Assembly: GCA_947462335.1 (NCBI GenBank)
Contig: OX381720.1
Coordinates: forward strand, 65,245,946-65,309,945
Origin: Harmothoe impar
Lineage: Eukaryota > Annelida > Polychaeta > Phyllodocida > Polynoidae
Direction: 5' to 3'
Length of the DNA stretch: 64,000 nucleotides
The notes under the pieces were generated by a model. It did no database searches, was not told the DNA's origin, and saw nothing but the letters and a program-made list of their open reading frames with translations. Shown here one piece after another: positions 53,635 through 64,000 of this stretch; position 1 is the first letter of the stretch, and each line of letters opens with the position of its first letter. Both the position numbers and the translations under genes were made by a program.

Positions 53635-54246
53635 ATGAAGCGGAATGACGAAGCGGCGCGTGAATGTGAAGCTGATGCTGTAGCCTCTGCTACTGCTGCT
53701 GCTAGTGCTGCTCAGCGTGCTACTGCTGCATTTACTGCGGCTGTTAGTGACGCTGGTTGTGATGACGTTGTTGTTGTTGCCGCTGCGGCTGTGACTGCTG
53801 CTGTTGCTGCCGCCGATGCAGCTACTCATGCCACCGATGCCGACGCTGCTGCTGCTGATGCTGTTGCGGCTGCCGATGTCGCCGCTGATAACGCTGCTAG
53901 TGCCCGCTCTGCCGCCCTTGCTACTATCGCTGCTGCTGTTGTTGCTAATGCTCACGCTACTGCTGCTACCGCTGCTGCTGCTGCTGCTACCGCTGCTGCC
54001 GAGGCTGCTGCCGCTGCTGCCGATGCTGCTGCCGATGCTGCCGATGCTGCTGATGCTGCTGATGTTAGCAGTCGCGTCGACAAAGAATCGTCATTTGTCA
54101 CTCTTAAACCTCCAGTTGAACGCGCGACGAGTAGTAGGGCTACCAACGCAACGGCCGGATGGTGCAAATGGTGTCGTCGCTTCTGCTCGTGCGCTTGCTT
54201 TGCTTCCAGTCCTACCTGCTGCTGCTACGGTATGATAGTGTTATAG
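53635..54246 (+). CDS. Alanine-rich repetitive protein of element B (203 aa)
   Basis: The start at 53635 was chosen because the upstream in-frame Met (53488) is only six bases from the TATA box and is followed by a leucine run from a (CTA)n repeat. The protein has a charged start (M-K-R-N-D-E-A-A-R-E-C-E), then about 140 residues dominated by Ala with regular Asp and Thr, which should form a long helix, and a Cys/Trp-rich C-terminus (W-C-K-W-C-R-R-F-C-S-C). It is transcribed towards the right TIR, in the opposite direction to all other element B genes. I do not recognise it; a fibre-like or core role is possible. Confidence 0.45.
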   Translation: MKRNDEAARECEADAVASATAAASAAQRATAAFTAAVSDAGCDDVVVVAAAAVTAAVAAADAATHATDADAAAADAVAAADVAADNAASARSAALATIAAAVVANAHATAATAAAAAATAAAEAAAAAADAAADAADAADAADVSSRVDKESSFVTLKPPVERATSSRATNATAGWCKWCRRFCSCACFASSPTCCCYGMIVL

Positions 54247-54333
54247 TGTTTGAATGAGAACGCGCGTAGTTACACATAGACGCTGTAACAGATGTGCTTT
54301 TTTTTGAAAATATAATTTTAACATAACATGGAA

Positions 54334-54754
54334 CTTGTTGTGTTTATTTTCTATATATAAGTTGTTTGTTTACAAACAGTCACGTGTCACGTGGTGTTGT
54401 TTACAAACAAGAGAGCCACGTGGTGTTGTTTACAAACAAAACCCTAAGTAGGTCACGTTACCCTAGTTACCAGAATGCCGGCTTCTGATTGGCTGAGCCT
54501 AAGTAGGTCACGTGACGTAAGTAGGTCACGTTACCATGGTTACCAGAATGCCGGCCTCTGATTGGCTGAGAGCTTCTAAGTAGGTCAGTAGGTCACCCAG
54601 AATGCTGGCTTCTGATTGGCTGAGAGCCCTAAGTAGGTCACGTTACCATGGCAACGGGTCACGTGACCAAATGGCGGCCTCTGATTGGCTGCATATCGAT
54701 TGAGTAATAAACAGTAGTTAACTATAGTCCCGTTCCGATACATACTATACTACT
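54334..54754 (-). repeat. Right terminal inverted repeat of element B
   Basis: Reverse complement of 44241-44680 with few changes. It ends ...CATACTATACTACT. Confidence 0.93.
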
Positions 54755-54760
54755 TCCATC
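54755..54760. repeat. Target site duplication TCCATC, right of element B
   Basis: Second copy of 44235-44240. Confidence 0.92.
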
Positions 54761-54776
54761 CCCCCTAGACCCAACC

Positions 54777-55740
54777 ATGAACCTAGCCCCACTACCTCAA
54801 AGACAAACCCATCAATATCACAACAGTTCGATGGGGCCCGTCAAATCATGTACCAATGTATTTATCATCCGGACAAATTGCAAACCTGCCCTTGACTTCT
54901 TCCTACACCATCTAAAGACATGTCACAAAACAATAAAGTTCATAATGGAAGATTCTGACACTCAGTTTAACTTCTTCAACATCACAGTCATCAAAAACAC
55001 AGAAAACAAACTTGAAACCACACTCTACTGCCAAAACTGCCTGTTGTATTCCTCCAAACACCCAAGTTAGAGCCATCCTATACTCCAAATTCATCAGAGT
55101 GAAGCGTATATGCATTAGGGATTCCAAATTCCTTCAAAATTCACTTATGCTCTGCACACAGTTCCTGCACAGAAAATACACACACAAATTACTCATAGAC
55201 TCCCTAACAAGGGTGAAACTACATCACTGAACTAATCAAACCAAAAACAAAGCCTACAAACACAGGTAGACCTAAAGCATTCTACTGCATCACTGCCAAC
55301 AATCCTTACAATCCTCCAATAAAACAAATCCTCACAGAGGACTGGGACCAAATGAAAAAGACTACACAAGTATTTCACGAGCACAAACTAGTCTTTGGCA
55401 ACAGGCCAAATAAAAAGCTTTGGTGATGAAGTAGTGAGAGCATCCACCAACGAAAATTGTCTACAACCAAGGTCCCACACACTAGAAAATACCTTATAAT
55501 ACCCGTCTGAACTGTAAGTGCTGCCTGATTCTGAAAAAAAGGGGTTTCATCGAATCGACCACACAGAAAGTTCAGGACATTTACCTCCGTCAATTGCCAG
55601 AGCACCAATGTAGTATATGCACTAATGGCATACAATACATTGCCCAGACCCTGCAATGGATTATGGATTGGTTCCAGGGCCACAGTGGGGACATAGAGAA
55701 AAACTCGGATAAACCGGTAGGTAAACACTATAACCTATGC
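54777..55740 (+). pseudogene. Penelope-like retroelement fragment (RT end and GIY-YIG-like region)
   Basis: The first ~100 codons have I-K-F-I-M-E then F-F-N-I-T-V-I and a T-T-L-Y motif, as in the RT of Penelope-like elements. After a stop come Y-S-K-F-I-R-V-K-R-I-C and, further on, I-T-A-N-N-P-Y-N-P-P with E-D-W. At about 55620-55730 fragments like Y-I-A-Q-T and G-H-S-G-D-I-E resemble the GIY-YIG endonuclease of these elements. Many stops are present. It begins within 20 bases of the right end of element B. Confidence 0.5.
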
Positions 55741-57866
55741 CCCCCTCCAAAATGATGGGAACCACAGCTAAAAAGTACCATAGCCACTGCCTAACATGCC
55801 CCTATTTCCTTCAACCCCTTCTCATCCTGTTAAGCCCCCTCCTCCCAGGTCACTGCAATCTCCTACAATTTTGACAGTATCCTCGTAGCAAAAAACACAG
55901 AAATATGGATACATGATGCACGTCAAGGATATCTGTCAAAAGGTACAGGTAGTCCTCGTGCCCATTACAGAGATGACAATTTACCCCAGCTCATGCAACC
56001 TGTCCTGGACTTGTTTTATTGTGAGCCAATATCTGCCCTGATACTTCAACTGTGCAAGGTCCCACCTAGGTAGACAGTTCACCATTTGGCAGAACCCTCT
56101 TTTCAATAATACTTGGAATCCTGTGAATTGTCTATTCTACATCATCGAAAGGCACTTTTATTTTCTTTGATGCAGAGTGTCCTGGTGGTTGGAGAGAGAT
56201 GGAGACAAGGCAGAGTAGAACATGTCAGTCAGGGACCAATCTCACTCTTAACAGGGGCTAGAGACCCACACCCAAGCTGTCAGTCGGGAGCACCACTGTC
56301 AGACAAGAAACTCCTATGTAGTCAGTACAAATTGTAATAACATAGATCTATATGTATAGCCCTGATCCCTACATCACTTTCACTAGATATTTCAGGAATC
56401 TGCTCTTTTTTGAATTGCAACTTAAGTTGAAGGGCAGCAGAATAAGGAATTTGCACATTTGGAGGTTGCAGGGGTCCAGGGTAGTTTGCACGGAAAGATG
56501 AATTTCCCCTCTATCTTAGTGTTTCCAAGTTCACCTCCCAGAATTTGCTTTTGAGATGTTGAAGGAACATATTGATCATCATCAAACTTCCAATACTCTT
56601 TGCAACTAGCCTTGCCTTAAGCTGTCCCTAAATACCTCCTAGTTTCAGATCTTCACATGGCTTTTTTTGATCTGTTATGTTCAACATTGTGTACGAGGGA
56701 CTTAGCATGAGCTGACATCCCGTACTAAACCATTGATCAATACCTAAATGTGTTCTTCTCATGACCAGAGTGAGAGGATAATATGAAAGTATTACCATAA
56801 CCAGTATATCTTACACCCACCTACCTGATGCACTGCATGTTGCTGATGTGAGACAAGTTCACCATCCTCTTCTAGCAGAGTACTTTAGCACAGCGGAAGG
56901 ATGAGACTGAGCTGAGCTGGCTGTATCTGCAAATTGAGCCTTACAAGAAGACCAGTAGCACAGGGGTATCATGGGTGTGTCTGATATGACTAATTAATAT
57001 ATTGCATGTTAACATCCATGGGGTATCATGGGTGTGTCTTATACAGAGGTCCTGAGTGTTGCATGTCTGTGTTTCCATGTTTCTTTGTTCATTGACACCT
57101 CACTCATTAAGAACATATATGATGCATCACGTCATGCCATAGCACAGCTACATATTCTGGTAGGGTGTGACCCGGATCTACTCCTGTTACATACCAGAAT
57201 GCAATCTAAGTGAATGGGTGTGGTGAGGTGCAGTGTTGAAGGAGAACCTGCCGTGACATCAGTTAATTAACTCAACATTGATGGATTATGTTTTTACTAG
57301 GAGGTGAGGTGTATCATTGGTGTGTCTCACAAAGAGATGCTACAAGCAGACTCATCCAGTGAAGACAGCATCGAGTTTATATGCAGCGATAAGATGTTGA
57401 CAGCTAAAAAAGTGTATTTGAGAAATTTGATAAACTATTAAGAAATGTGAAGAAAAAATGTTTTTGATGTTGACAGCAAAAAAAATCACTTTTTTAAGAA
57501 ATTGCTTGAACAGCTCGAAAAGTGAAAAAGAAAAGTAGAAAATAGTGATTTGATGGCCACTGTAGTATTTGACGTAATAAGCGCCTCCGGCAGTTAAACA
57601 GTTGTTTTTATGGAGTTTTAGTATGTAAGAGTTGTCTACAATGGTCTTAAACATCTTATCCCAGTCTAAAAATGCCCCAATAAGAAGGGAGGGCACTTAT
57701 TAGGGCAAGGCGCTTATTATGTTGAATACAGTAGTTCCATTTCCATGCCACCAATGAAAGCAATCAGAAATCTATGTGATAGATATAACATTCCAGAGTA
57801 CATAATTAACAACAGGGGTACAGATATTGTCTGTAACAAAAGCAAAATTTATTATCTTTGAAACAA
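55741..57866. other. Intergenic or intronic sequence, no feature seen
   Basis: About 2.1 kb of AT-rich DNA. Short direct repeats such as GGGTATCATGGGTGTGTCT (near 56960-57040 and 57310) suggest repeat debris. No exon or RNA gene is recognised. Confidence 0.4.
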
Positions 57867-58982
57867 CCTAGTCACAACTCTCTATAAAAGGTTTGCCCGA
57901 ATAGCTATGGACATTATCAGCGGAGTAAAACCTACTACGAAAGGTAATATGTGTATGATGGTGGTCTCGGACTACTAATACACACGATTGTACCCCCTGG
58001 AGGATCACACTTCCCCTACCTGTGCGGAAGCACTGGTGAAGGGGTGGATTCTCCATTTGGGTGCTCCATTGATATTACAAAGTGATCAAGGGAGAGAATT
58101 TCAGTCTAAATTGTGGGCGGCTATGTGCCACCAATTGGCTGTTTGCAAGACCCGGGCGAATCCGTACTGACCACAGTCAGATGGACAGGTGGAACGGTTC
58201 AATCAGACTTTGATTCAGGTCCTGAAGCCCTTAGTGAATACTCATATGGATTATTGGGAAGATCAATGTGAGTTCCTGGTGCATGCGGTGCTTAGTTCCA
58301 CTAATTGTACTCTGAATCTATTGGTATTCGGAGAAGACTTAATCATGCCAGCGGACTTGGTGTTCGGAGTGGTAGGGATTAGTCCGGAGGCACCATGTCC
58401 GGTGCTATTTGTAGAATCTCTAAGAGAGACATTCAAATTTGCATATGAAACGGTGCGAGCTCATTTGCTGAAGGCTGCTTTATGGCAGAAAGTGGGTTAT
58501 GTCACTGGATTGAAGTTACGCCGGTTTGTGTAGGGGACAAAGTGATCCGCCTACATGAACCCCTATGTAACATCAAGCTGGCGAATAACTGGGATGGACC
58601 TAATACTGTGGTTAAGTGCATCAGTCAAACGACTGTGTTGATCCAGTCTGAATCAGGGCGTATGAAAACGAGTCACGTCGCCTGGTTACGTGCTTGGGCT
58701 GGGAGGGAGCTCACCCCGGAAACGGAGGTGGGAAAAGAGAATTCGGAGGCAGAGTTCCTACCCTTGGAGGCGGTATCACAGGATACCCCAAGGAGGCGGA
58801 TACGGAAGCAACCTCGGAAGACCGTGAAAAAGAAAGTCTCGGCAGGCGAAGGGAAGAGGGCACGGAAAACCAAACTCAAGGCTAGATTATTGGTTAAGAA
58901 CGAGTGTCCTCCGGCCAGGTTACTAGATGCGGATGGTAATCCTGTTCTAAGGAGCCCTAGGTTGGTGTCTAGGGGGCTGTAA
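57867..58982 (+). pseudogene. Ty3/gypsy integrase fragment with GPY/F-like tail
   Basis: The core motifs A-M-D-I, S-D-Q-G-R-E-F and G-Q-V-E-R-F-N-Q give the D, D and E of a retroelement integrase. A stop at about 58168 and a frame change near 58500 break it. The following N-N-W-D-G-P-N-T-V-V and H-V-A-W-L-R-A-W match the GPY/F module that ends gypsy integrases, and a Lys/Arg-rich tail closes the frame at 58982. It differs from the Polinton integrase. Confidence 0.75.
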
Positions 58983-59770
58983 CCTAGCTTGTTACACAAC
59001 GAGTGTGGTGTCCTGTGTTATTATCATGTTATATGTGTGCTATGTACAGGGGGCACAGAGTCATAAGGAAGGAATAGAGGAGTGATCCCAGAGGGTGGTG
59101 GACGGATAATCCGGTGGGATAATCTTTGATATCCTATATATATTCACTAAAACTCCCGATGAGCTTTCTATTCTAAGTACTTTTTGATTCTTGTGAGCCA
59201 CCGGAGTGGCATGTTGATCCCCAAGCCCCGGGCAGCGGGCGGTAAAGGGCGTGACCTCATTAACAAGAATTAGGTCACGCCAGATAACGGGTATCGCGTC
59301 CAATCACGGGAGACGCCGCGCATGCGCATTGTTCTAAGAACAAAGCGAGGGAACCGCCATATTGATTTCGGCGAGTAGCCAAATCAGTATGCCCGGGCTG
59401 CGGCTGCGAAGAAACGTGCTTTTGGACAGCTTTTGAGAGTGTAAAACCTAGGAAGAGAGTCGGTAAGAGAGTACCCTCTTTCTGCTTGTTCTTTTGAACA
59501 GTTGGGGGCGGCAGGAGACTGGTGTAATGGTGATCAACAAGTGAGGACGTCCCCTGGCTGCTGCGCCAAAACTTCCTCCCTGTGAAGTCCATCCTGGAGT
59601 AATACGTTTTCAACACTACTACACAAAGGAGGATACATGTACAAGACACTATCTTGACCTTTTTAAGTAGGTATCTTGTACCGTCTTGGTTTTAAACATG
59701 CTTTTAAGACATTGAGCGGGCTCCTATTTACTACACCTAGCCATTACACCTATCATTGCCCAACCCAAAC
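58983..59770. other. Possible LTR/UTR sequence between two retroelement remnants
   Basis: Non-coding. It could contain the gypsy LTR after the integrase stop or the 5' UTR of the following non-LTR element; no second copy is in the window to define borders. Confidence 0.3.
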
Positions 59771-60085
59771 ATGGCTGAGTCACTGGCGCCAGCGTTTTTA
59801 CCTGAGGGGGTAGAGCAGGCAGTTGATGAACTTTTTCTCAACAGAAAATCTTCCAGAATGCGGGATGATAGTGACCTGGTCAAGATTGGCTCCATTTTAG
59901 TTTATTTACTAAAAGAAGTTAAAAAACCATCAGAATCTAGCGCCGAGGTCGCAGCACTTAAGGAGTCTCTTAAATTTACGCAATCTGAGGTAGATAGCCT
60001 AAAGACTATAGTAGGGAAATTACAGGATGATATCATGAAGGTTGACTGTAAGCATTCTGTACTCGAGAGACCAACGAAGGGCTGA
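59771..60085 (+). pseudogene. Non-LTR retroelement ORF1-like N-terminus (coiled coil)
   Basis: From the ATG at 59771 the frame encodes a short Ala/Pro/Glu-rich start and a heptad-like region (L-K-E-S-L-K-F-T-Q-S-E-V-D-S-L-K), then stops at 60085. It precedes a truncated non-LTR ORF2, so it is probably its ORF1, with the middle deleted. Confidence 0.4.
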
Positions 60086-60305
60086 TATGAGATATGAGGA
60101 AATGCGGGAAATGCGGTACCTATTGATGTAGCCTTTGACATTTTAAGGTTTGAAATGATTTTATTGCCATAATCACAGGATACACAAGTGGTAGTAATGA
60201 CAATAATGATGATACCTGGTTTAATATTTTCTCACTGTTGGTTACACATTTTCGATGATATAAAGATGGGTATATATAAGATATACATGGCGCAACCCCG
60301 CCATA

Positions 60306-62336
60306 GTGGAAGCTGACAATGCTAATCTCATGTGGGATAGATTTATTGATATTATACGTACTATTTTAGATGATATGTGTCCTTTAAGGAAAATTACAGT
60401 ACCAGAGTTTACCCCAAGCTGGCTCACTCCGCCCATTATAGATGCTATGAGGGAAAGAGACAGACTGTATAATGTAGCCAGGCGCACCATGGATCTTGAT
60501 GACTGGCGCATAGGGGATTTCCATAAGAACCGAGTAGAAGGCCTCATTTTTAATAGTAGAAAGAATGAGATTGATATGCTTCTTATACACCGTAGAGACG
60601 ATCCTACTAAATTCTGGTAGGCCATACCCAAGTTATTACCAATAAAAACATGTGCAACACTGATAAAATTGAAAAATAAGTCAACAGGTTTAATGATACC
60701 GAGTGAAGACTGTGCGGATCACATTAACACTTACTTCTCTTCAATAGGAGAGACCTTAGCAAAGGCGCTGCCACCTGGTGAGGGGCAGCGTAACGAACAA
60801 AACCTGTACGGTAATCCCACCGCAGAGAAAGACCTCCTGAGTGCAATATCTTACGCAGAAACAATGAAGCACATTAAGGCCATAAATGTGAAGAAATCTT
60901 CCTCGATTAAGCATATAAAAACCCATGTTATAAAAGATGCTTTCATGTGTGTACCTGATATAGTACAATGTTTATTAAATAAGAGTTTATCCACATGTAC
61001 CTTTCCATCAAAGTGGAAAGCTGGCACGATTGTCCCACTTCCAAAAAAGGCCAATTCATTGGAAGTAAGCGACCTCAGACCCATTAGTCTGTTACCTTTA
61101 CCAGGGAAAATGTTGGAAAAAATAATTTGTGTAAGGTTACAATGTTATATGAAGGAATGTGGACTCCTGTCACCTTGTCAGCATGGATACAGGGAAAAGC
61201 ACTCGACACAGACTGCCATTAGGGAACACCTTCAGAACATCATAGAAAACATAATAATTAATAAATCAACTATCTCTCTATATCTCGACTACAAGAAAGC
61301 TTTCGACATGGTCTCACACTCTAAATTAATTCAGAAATTATCCCTTTTTGGACTTAACGAAAATACCGTAAATTGGTTCAAAAACTACCTCCACCAACGA
61401 ACGCAAAAGACAATAGCAAATAATACACTCTCAACTGAAAAAGCAATCACATATGGTGTTCCACAGGGTTCAGTCTTGGGCCCAGTGCTTTTCTCTATCT
61501 ATATAAATTCCTTGCCAAAAATATATAATTTTAATGTTACGCTGTACGCAGATGACGCTGTAATCTCCATGAGTTGTCCTATTGAAATGCAACATGCCAT
61601 AAATCGAATATCAAAATGGTGTGTAGAAAATAGCCTAACTATTAATGAAGGTAAAACAAAGTGGATGTTCTTTAATAATTTTAGGGGGTTAAACCCAATT
61701 TTTACTCTGAATGGAAAAATATTAGAAAGAGTTTACACTTTCACCTATCTTGGCTTAACACTAGACCCTGAGTTGAAATTTATTCAACACAGACTGAACA
61801 CTGTTAGAAATATACGCAATAAGATAATCCAATCCTGCAGAGCTAGAATATATGTAGATGTTTTTACTTCACTGACCATGTATAAGACTATGATTTTACC
61901 CTCTTTTGATTATGTCGATTACATATGGGATAGGTATAACGTAGGAGAATCACTCGAACTCCAACACTTACAAAATAAGGCTCTTAGAACTGTATATAAG
62001 GTTAAACTTGAGGCTCATCCTATGTATAATACCATGCAATTACATGATAAATGTGACTGCATGATGTTAGTCAAGAGAAGGGACATCCATCTCCTTTTCT
62101 ATGCTTTTACATTGAAAGAACAAAACAGACTCATAGATAAGAGAAACCTACCCACAAGACATAATCAAGGTATAAGGCTAAAAGTCCCTCGGTCACTAAA
62201 ACCCATTGTACTCAGGAGCTGCTTTTACAGAGCAATCAAACGCTGGAACATGCTCAAACCCTCCTATACTGTGATAGACAGCCTGGCTGCTTTTAAGATA
62301 GCGATAAAAGAAAACTACAACGAGTGCTTTATGTAA
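60306..62336 (+). pseudogene. Non-LTR (CR1/Jockey-type) reverse transcriptase, endonuclease missing
   Basis: The reverse transcriptase palm is complete: L-R-P-I-S-L-L, Q-H-G-Y-R-E-K-H-S-T, Y-L-D-Y-K-K-A-F-D, G-V-P-Q-G-S-V-L-G-P and the catalytic Y-A-D-D. The C-terminal part has L-Q-N-K-A-L-R. An in-frame TAG at 60618-60620 separates the connector region (60306-60617) from the rest, and the apurinic endonuclease domain is absent. A 3' UTR with AATAAAACA and an A-rich tail ends at about 62672. Confidence 0.85.
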
Positions 62337-62672
62337 TTAATTATCGTTTTATTAATGTGAATCTTAAGAATGCCTCCCATCAAATGTACACAATGCACCC
62401 CTCCACATCTCATCTCATCTCATCATTAATTTCTGTGATATTCAATTACCTGTATGATTTTATTGAAATATTATCTGTCTGTACACGTACTGATAATCTA
62501 CCTGCAATTTGTTACACCATAACCATTTACTTTTGAATATATGTATTGTTAATCGAGATCAATGATAGGGGACCTAGCGGAAGTAAGGCAATGTGCCTAT
62601 GCTAGGATGATGCATCTACTTTTGTATTTGTTATCTTTTACCCAATAAAACACTTTAAAAAAATAAAATAAA

Positions 62673-63029
62673 GATGAGTTAAAGATAGAGACATTATTTG
62701 GGTATACATTGACACCTCTAATTTTTGGATGTCTCACAAGTTTATGGTAACACATGTAATAATAACATATTATACAATCAGACAAAAAAATAAAGTAAAG
62801 TGAGCTACTTCTGAAAAGAGATTTGCCAAACCGACTTTGTATTAAGGCGAAACGGCAAAGATATTCATGAAGTTTAGACGAGGTGGGGTTATCTTAGCTT
62901 TTACAGTCTTCTACTTTCCTTCACTATGATATAGAAGCAATATACGCAGCCACGAACATAGAGTCACATCAAAGAAGACAAGTAGGTCCTCACCAACATC
63001 ACCGAGAGGTTACTATTTGTTTGCATATA
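62673..63029. other. Sequence between non-LTR element and orphan Polinton terminus
   Basis: No feature seen; AT-rich. Confidence 0.4.
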
Positions 63030-63075
63030 AGTAGTATAGTTTGTATCGGAATGGGACTATGGTTAAGTACTGTTT
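63030..63075 (+). repeat. Orphan Polinton-like terminus (third variant)
   Basis: 46 bp matching the first 46 bp of element B with three differences, starting AGTAGTATAG. It is cut off where a T run begins, which is the tail of a minus-strand non-LTR element. The rest of this Polinton copy would lie to the right of that element, outside the window. Confidence 0.8.
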
Positions 63076-64000
63076 TTTTTGTTTTTTTTGTTTAAATCAA
63101 ATTTATTCATTCACATGATATTCGATAAATTTGTTCCTCGTTGTAGTACAGGTTTCTCTAGGCAATGTCGTATACAGTTATGATAGTTATATATAAGTAA
63201 TATAATTATAATGTAGATGGACATGTGTCCTTTTAGAATAATGCTGCTATATTATAGTTCTTCTTCGTAGAATAATCTACTTTATCATAGACGGCTTTTG
63301 CCACAGCCTGTCTATGCTGGTGAAAACACATTGATGAGAGTTTGATGAGTTGTGCAAGCTTGAGCTACTGTGGGTCTATTTACCAGTCAAAAATGAGTTA
63401 CCAGGGGACGGTAATGAGGCCAGTGCTAAGTACCTCACTAGGCATAACGGGGCTATGTAATGATTATCATTACAACTTACTCAGGTTGGGAGGATACTAA
63501 CTACCAAGCCAACCGTTTGTACCATTCCAGCAGGCCTGACTAGGGTCGGCGGGTGGCCAATGTCATGATTAGGGCTCATGTTTGGGTGGGTCTAAGGGGG
63601 TAGTTTTATATAGACTTTTGAAAGCTGTAACAGAGGGTGCTTTCTGGACTTCAGGCTTTATCCTGTTCCAGAGTTTGATTCCTCTCGCGTGCGGGCCCTT
63701 TTTGTACTTCTGTAGGATTGCTCTCCTGGTGGGGAATTTGATCTTTAGGTCCCCCCTTGTCCTAGGATCTGCAATGGGCCTTAAAGCAAGACTCCGGGCC
63801 TCCTTGAACATCAGCAAGGCCAGCTGATACTCACGCCTTTTCTCTAGGTACTCTATATTGCATAGAGTATGCAACTGCTCTGTGCGGAACTCTATGTTAT
63901 ATTTCCGAGTGCAGACCCTGAGTGCACGATTTTGGAGTGTTTGGTATTTTGTGATCCTGGATTTCTTGCCTCCCTCAACCAAGAAACTGCAATAATCAAA
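63076..64000 (-). mobile_element. Non-LTR retroelement 3' part inserted in a Polinton terminus (continues past window)
   Basis: A T-rich start (poly-A tail on the minus strand) is followed by a ~490-bp 3' UTR and the C-terminal end of a reverse transcriptase ORF (63569 to the window edge) with L-Q-N-R-A-L-R-V-C, R-R-E-Y-Q-L-A-L-L-M-F-K and G-I-K-L-W-N-R-I. The catalytic domain is outside the window. Confidence 0.75.

Larger units (their letters stand above)
44241..54754 (-). mobile_element. Polinton/adintovirus-like element B: structural and integration segment (10514 bp, complete ends)
   Basis: The element is bounded by TCCATC duplications and by inverted repeats of about 440 bp (left) and 421 bp (right) that start AGTAGTATAG. 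On the minus strand the order is ATPase, GGFL protein, 390-residue conserved protein, integrase, minor capsid, pX-like, major capsid and protease. An alanine-rich ORF lies on the plus strand at the right end. No DNA polymerase is present although both ends are intact. The pX-like gene and integrase each have one premature stop, and the ATPase has no ATG. Capsid, minor capsid and protease are open. Confidence 0.95.

Noticed and set aside
57867..58982. Integrase here taken as a second Polinton integrase
   Set aside because: The GPY/F-like tail and lack of nearby Polinton genes or termini place it with Ty3/gypsy retroelements.
1..64000. tRNA and rRNA genes
   Set aside because: No cloverleaf with conserved arms and no rRNA core sequence was recognised by eye; a tRNAscan or Infernal run would be needed to exclude short RNA genes.

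Overview
This is a metazoan nuclear genome window, probably from a marine invertebrate (species not assignable from sequence alone). An AT-rich, intron-heavy host region is packed with transposable elements and with endogenous copies of Polinton/Maverick (adintovirus)-like DNA viruses. The only clear host gene is a rhodopsin-family seven-transmembrane receptor on the minus strand. Nine exons can be traced from 43824 down to 4597 with matching splice phases. Almost everything else lies in or beside its introns.

Layout. 1-4446: right part of Polinton-like copy A on the plus strand (integrase C-terminus, minor capsid, pX-like protein, major capsid, protease, terminal inverted repeat), with several broken genes. 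4447-7160: receptor exon for TM6-TM7 and two MITE-like elements. 7166-8678 and 16121-20369: the two halves of a decayed Ty3/gypsy-like element (minus strand) that carries a third ORF with zinc-finger-like motifs. 8679-16120: element C, inserted into that retroelement. It is bounded by a 6-bp duplication (GGTTTC) and by its own long terminal inverted repeats (TIRs). It carries a protein-primed-type DNA polymerase B (broken), a possible PC4-like ssDNA-binding protein, and an intact ORF with two tandem Death domains. 20370-43824: receptor exons, a second copy of the same retroelement family with LTRs (32512-38298), a gypsy fragment and several small repeats. 44241-54754: element B, a 10.5-kb Polinton-like element bounded by a 6-bp duplication (TCCATC) and complete TIRs. 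It carries an FtsK/HerA-type ATPase, two conserved Polinton proteins, integrase, minor capsid, pX-like protein, major capsid, adenovirus-type protease and an alanine-rich protein, but no DNA polymerase. 54777-64000: Penelope-like, gypsy and non-LTR retroelement remnants, plus an orphan Polinton-like terminus at 63030 cut by a non-LTR element.

How it may fit together. Canonical Polintons carry polymerase and integrase/capsid genes on one 15-20 kb molecule. Here they lie on two separate elements. Each has its own matched TIR pair and 6-bp target duplication, and the two share a 98-bp outer terminus (90 of 98 positions identical). The simplest reading is a two-segment Polinton/adintovirus. Segment B/A would supply virion proteins and integrase, segment C would supply replication and host-interaction functions, and the common terminus would let the shared machinery recognise both. 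This is an inference from one window. Both segments carry inactivating lesions here, so these are endogenised copies.
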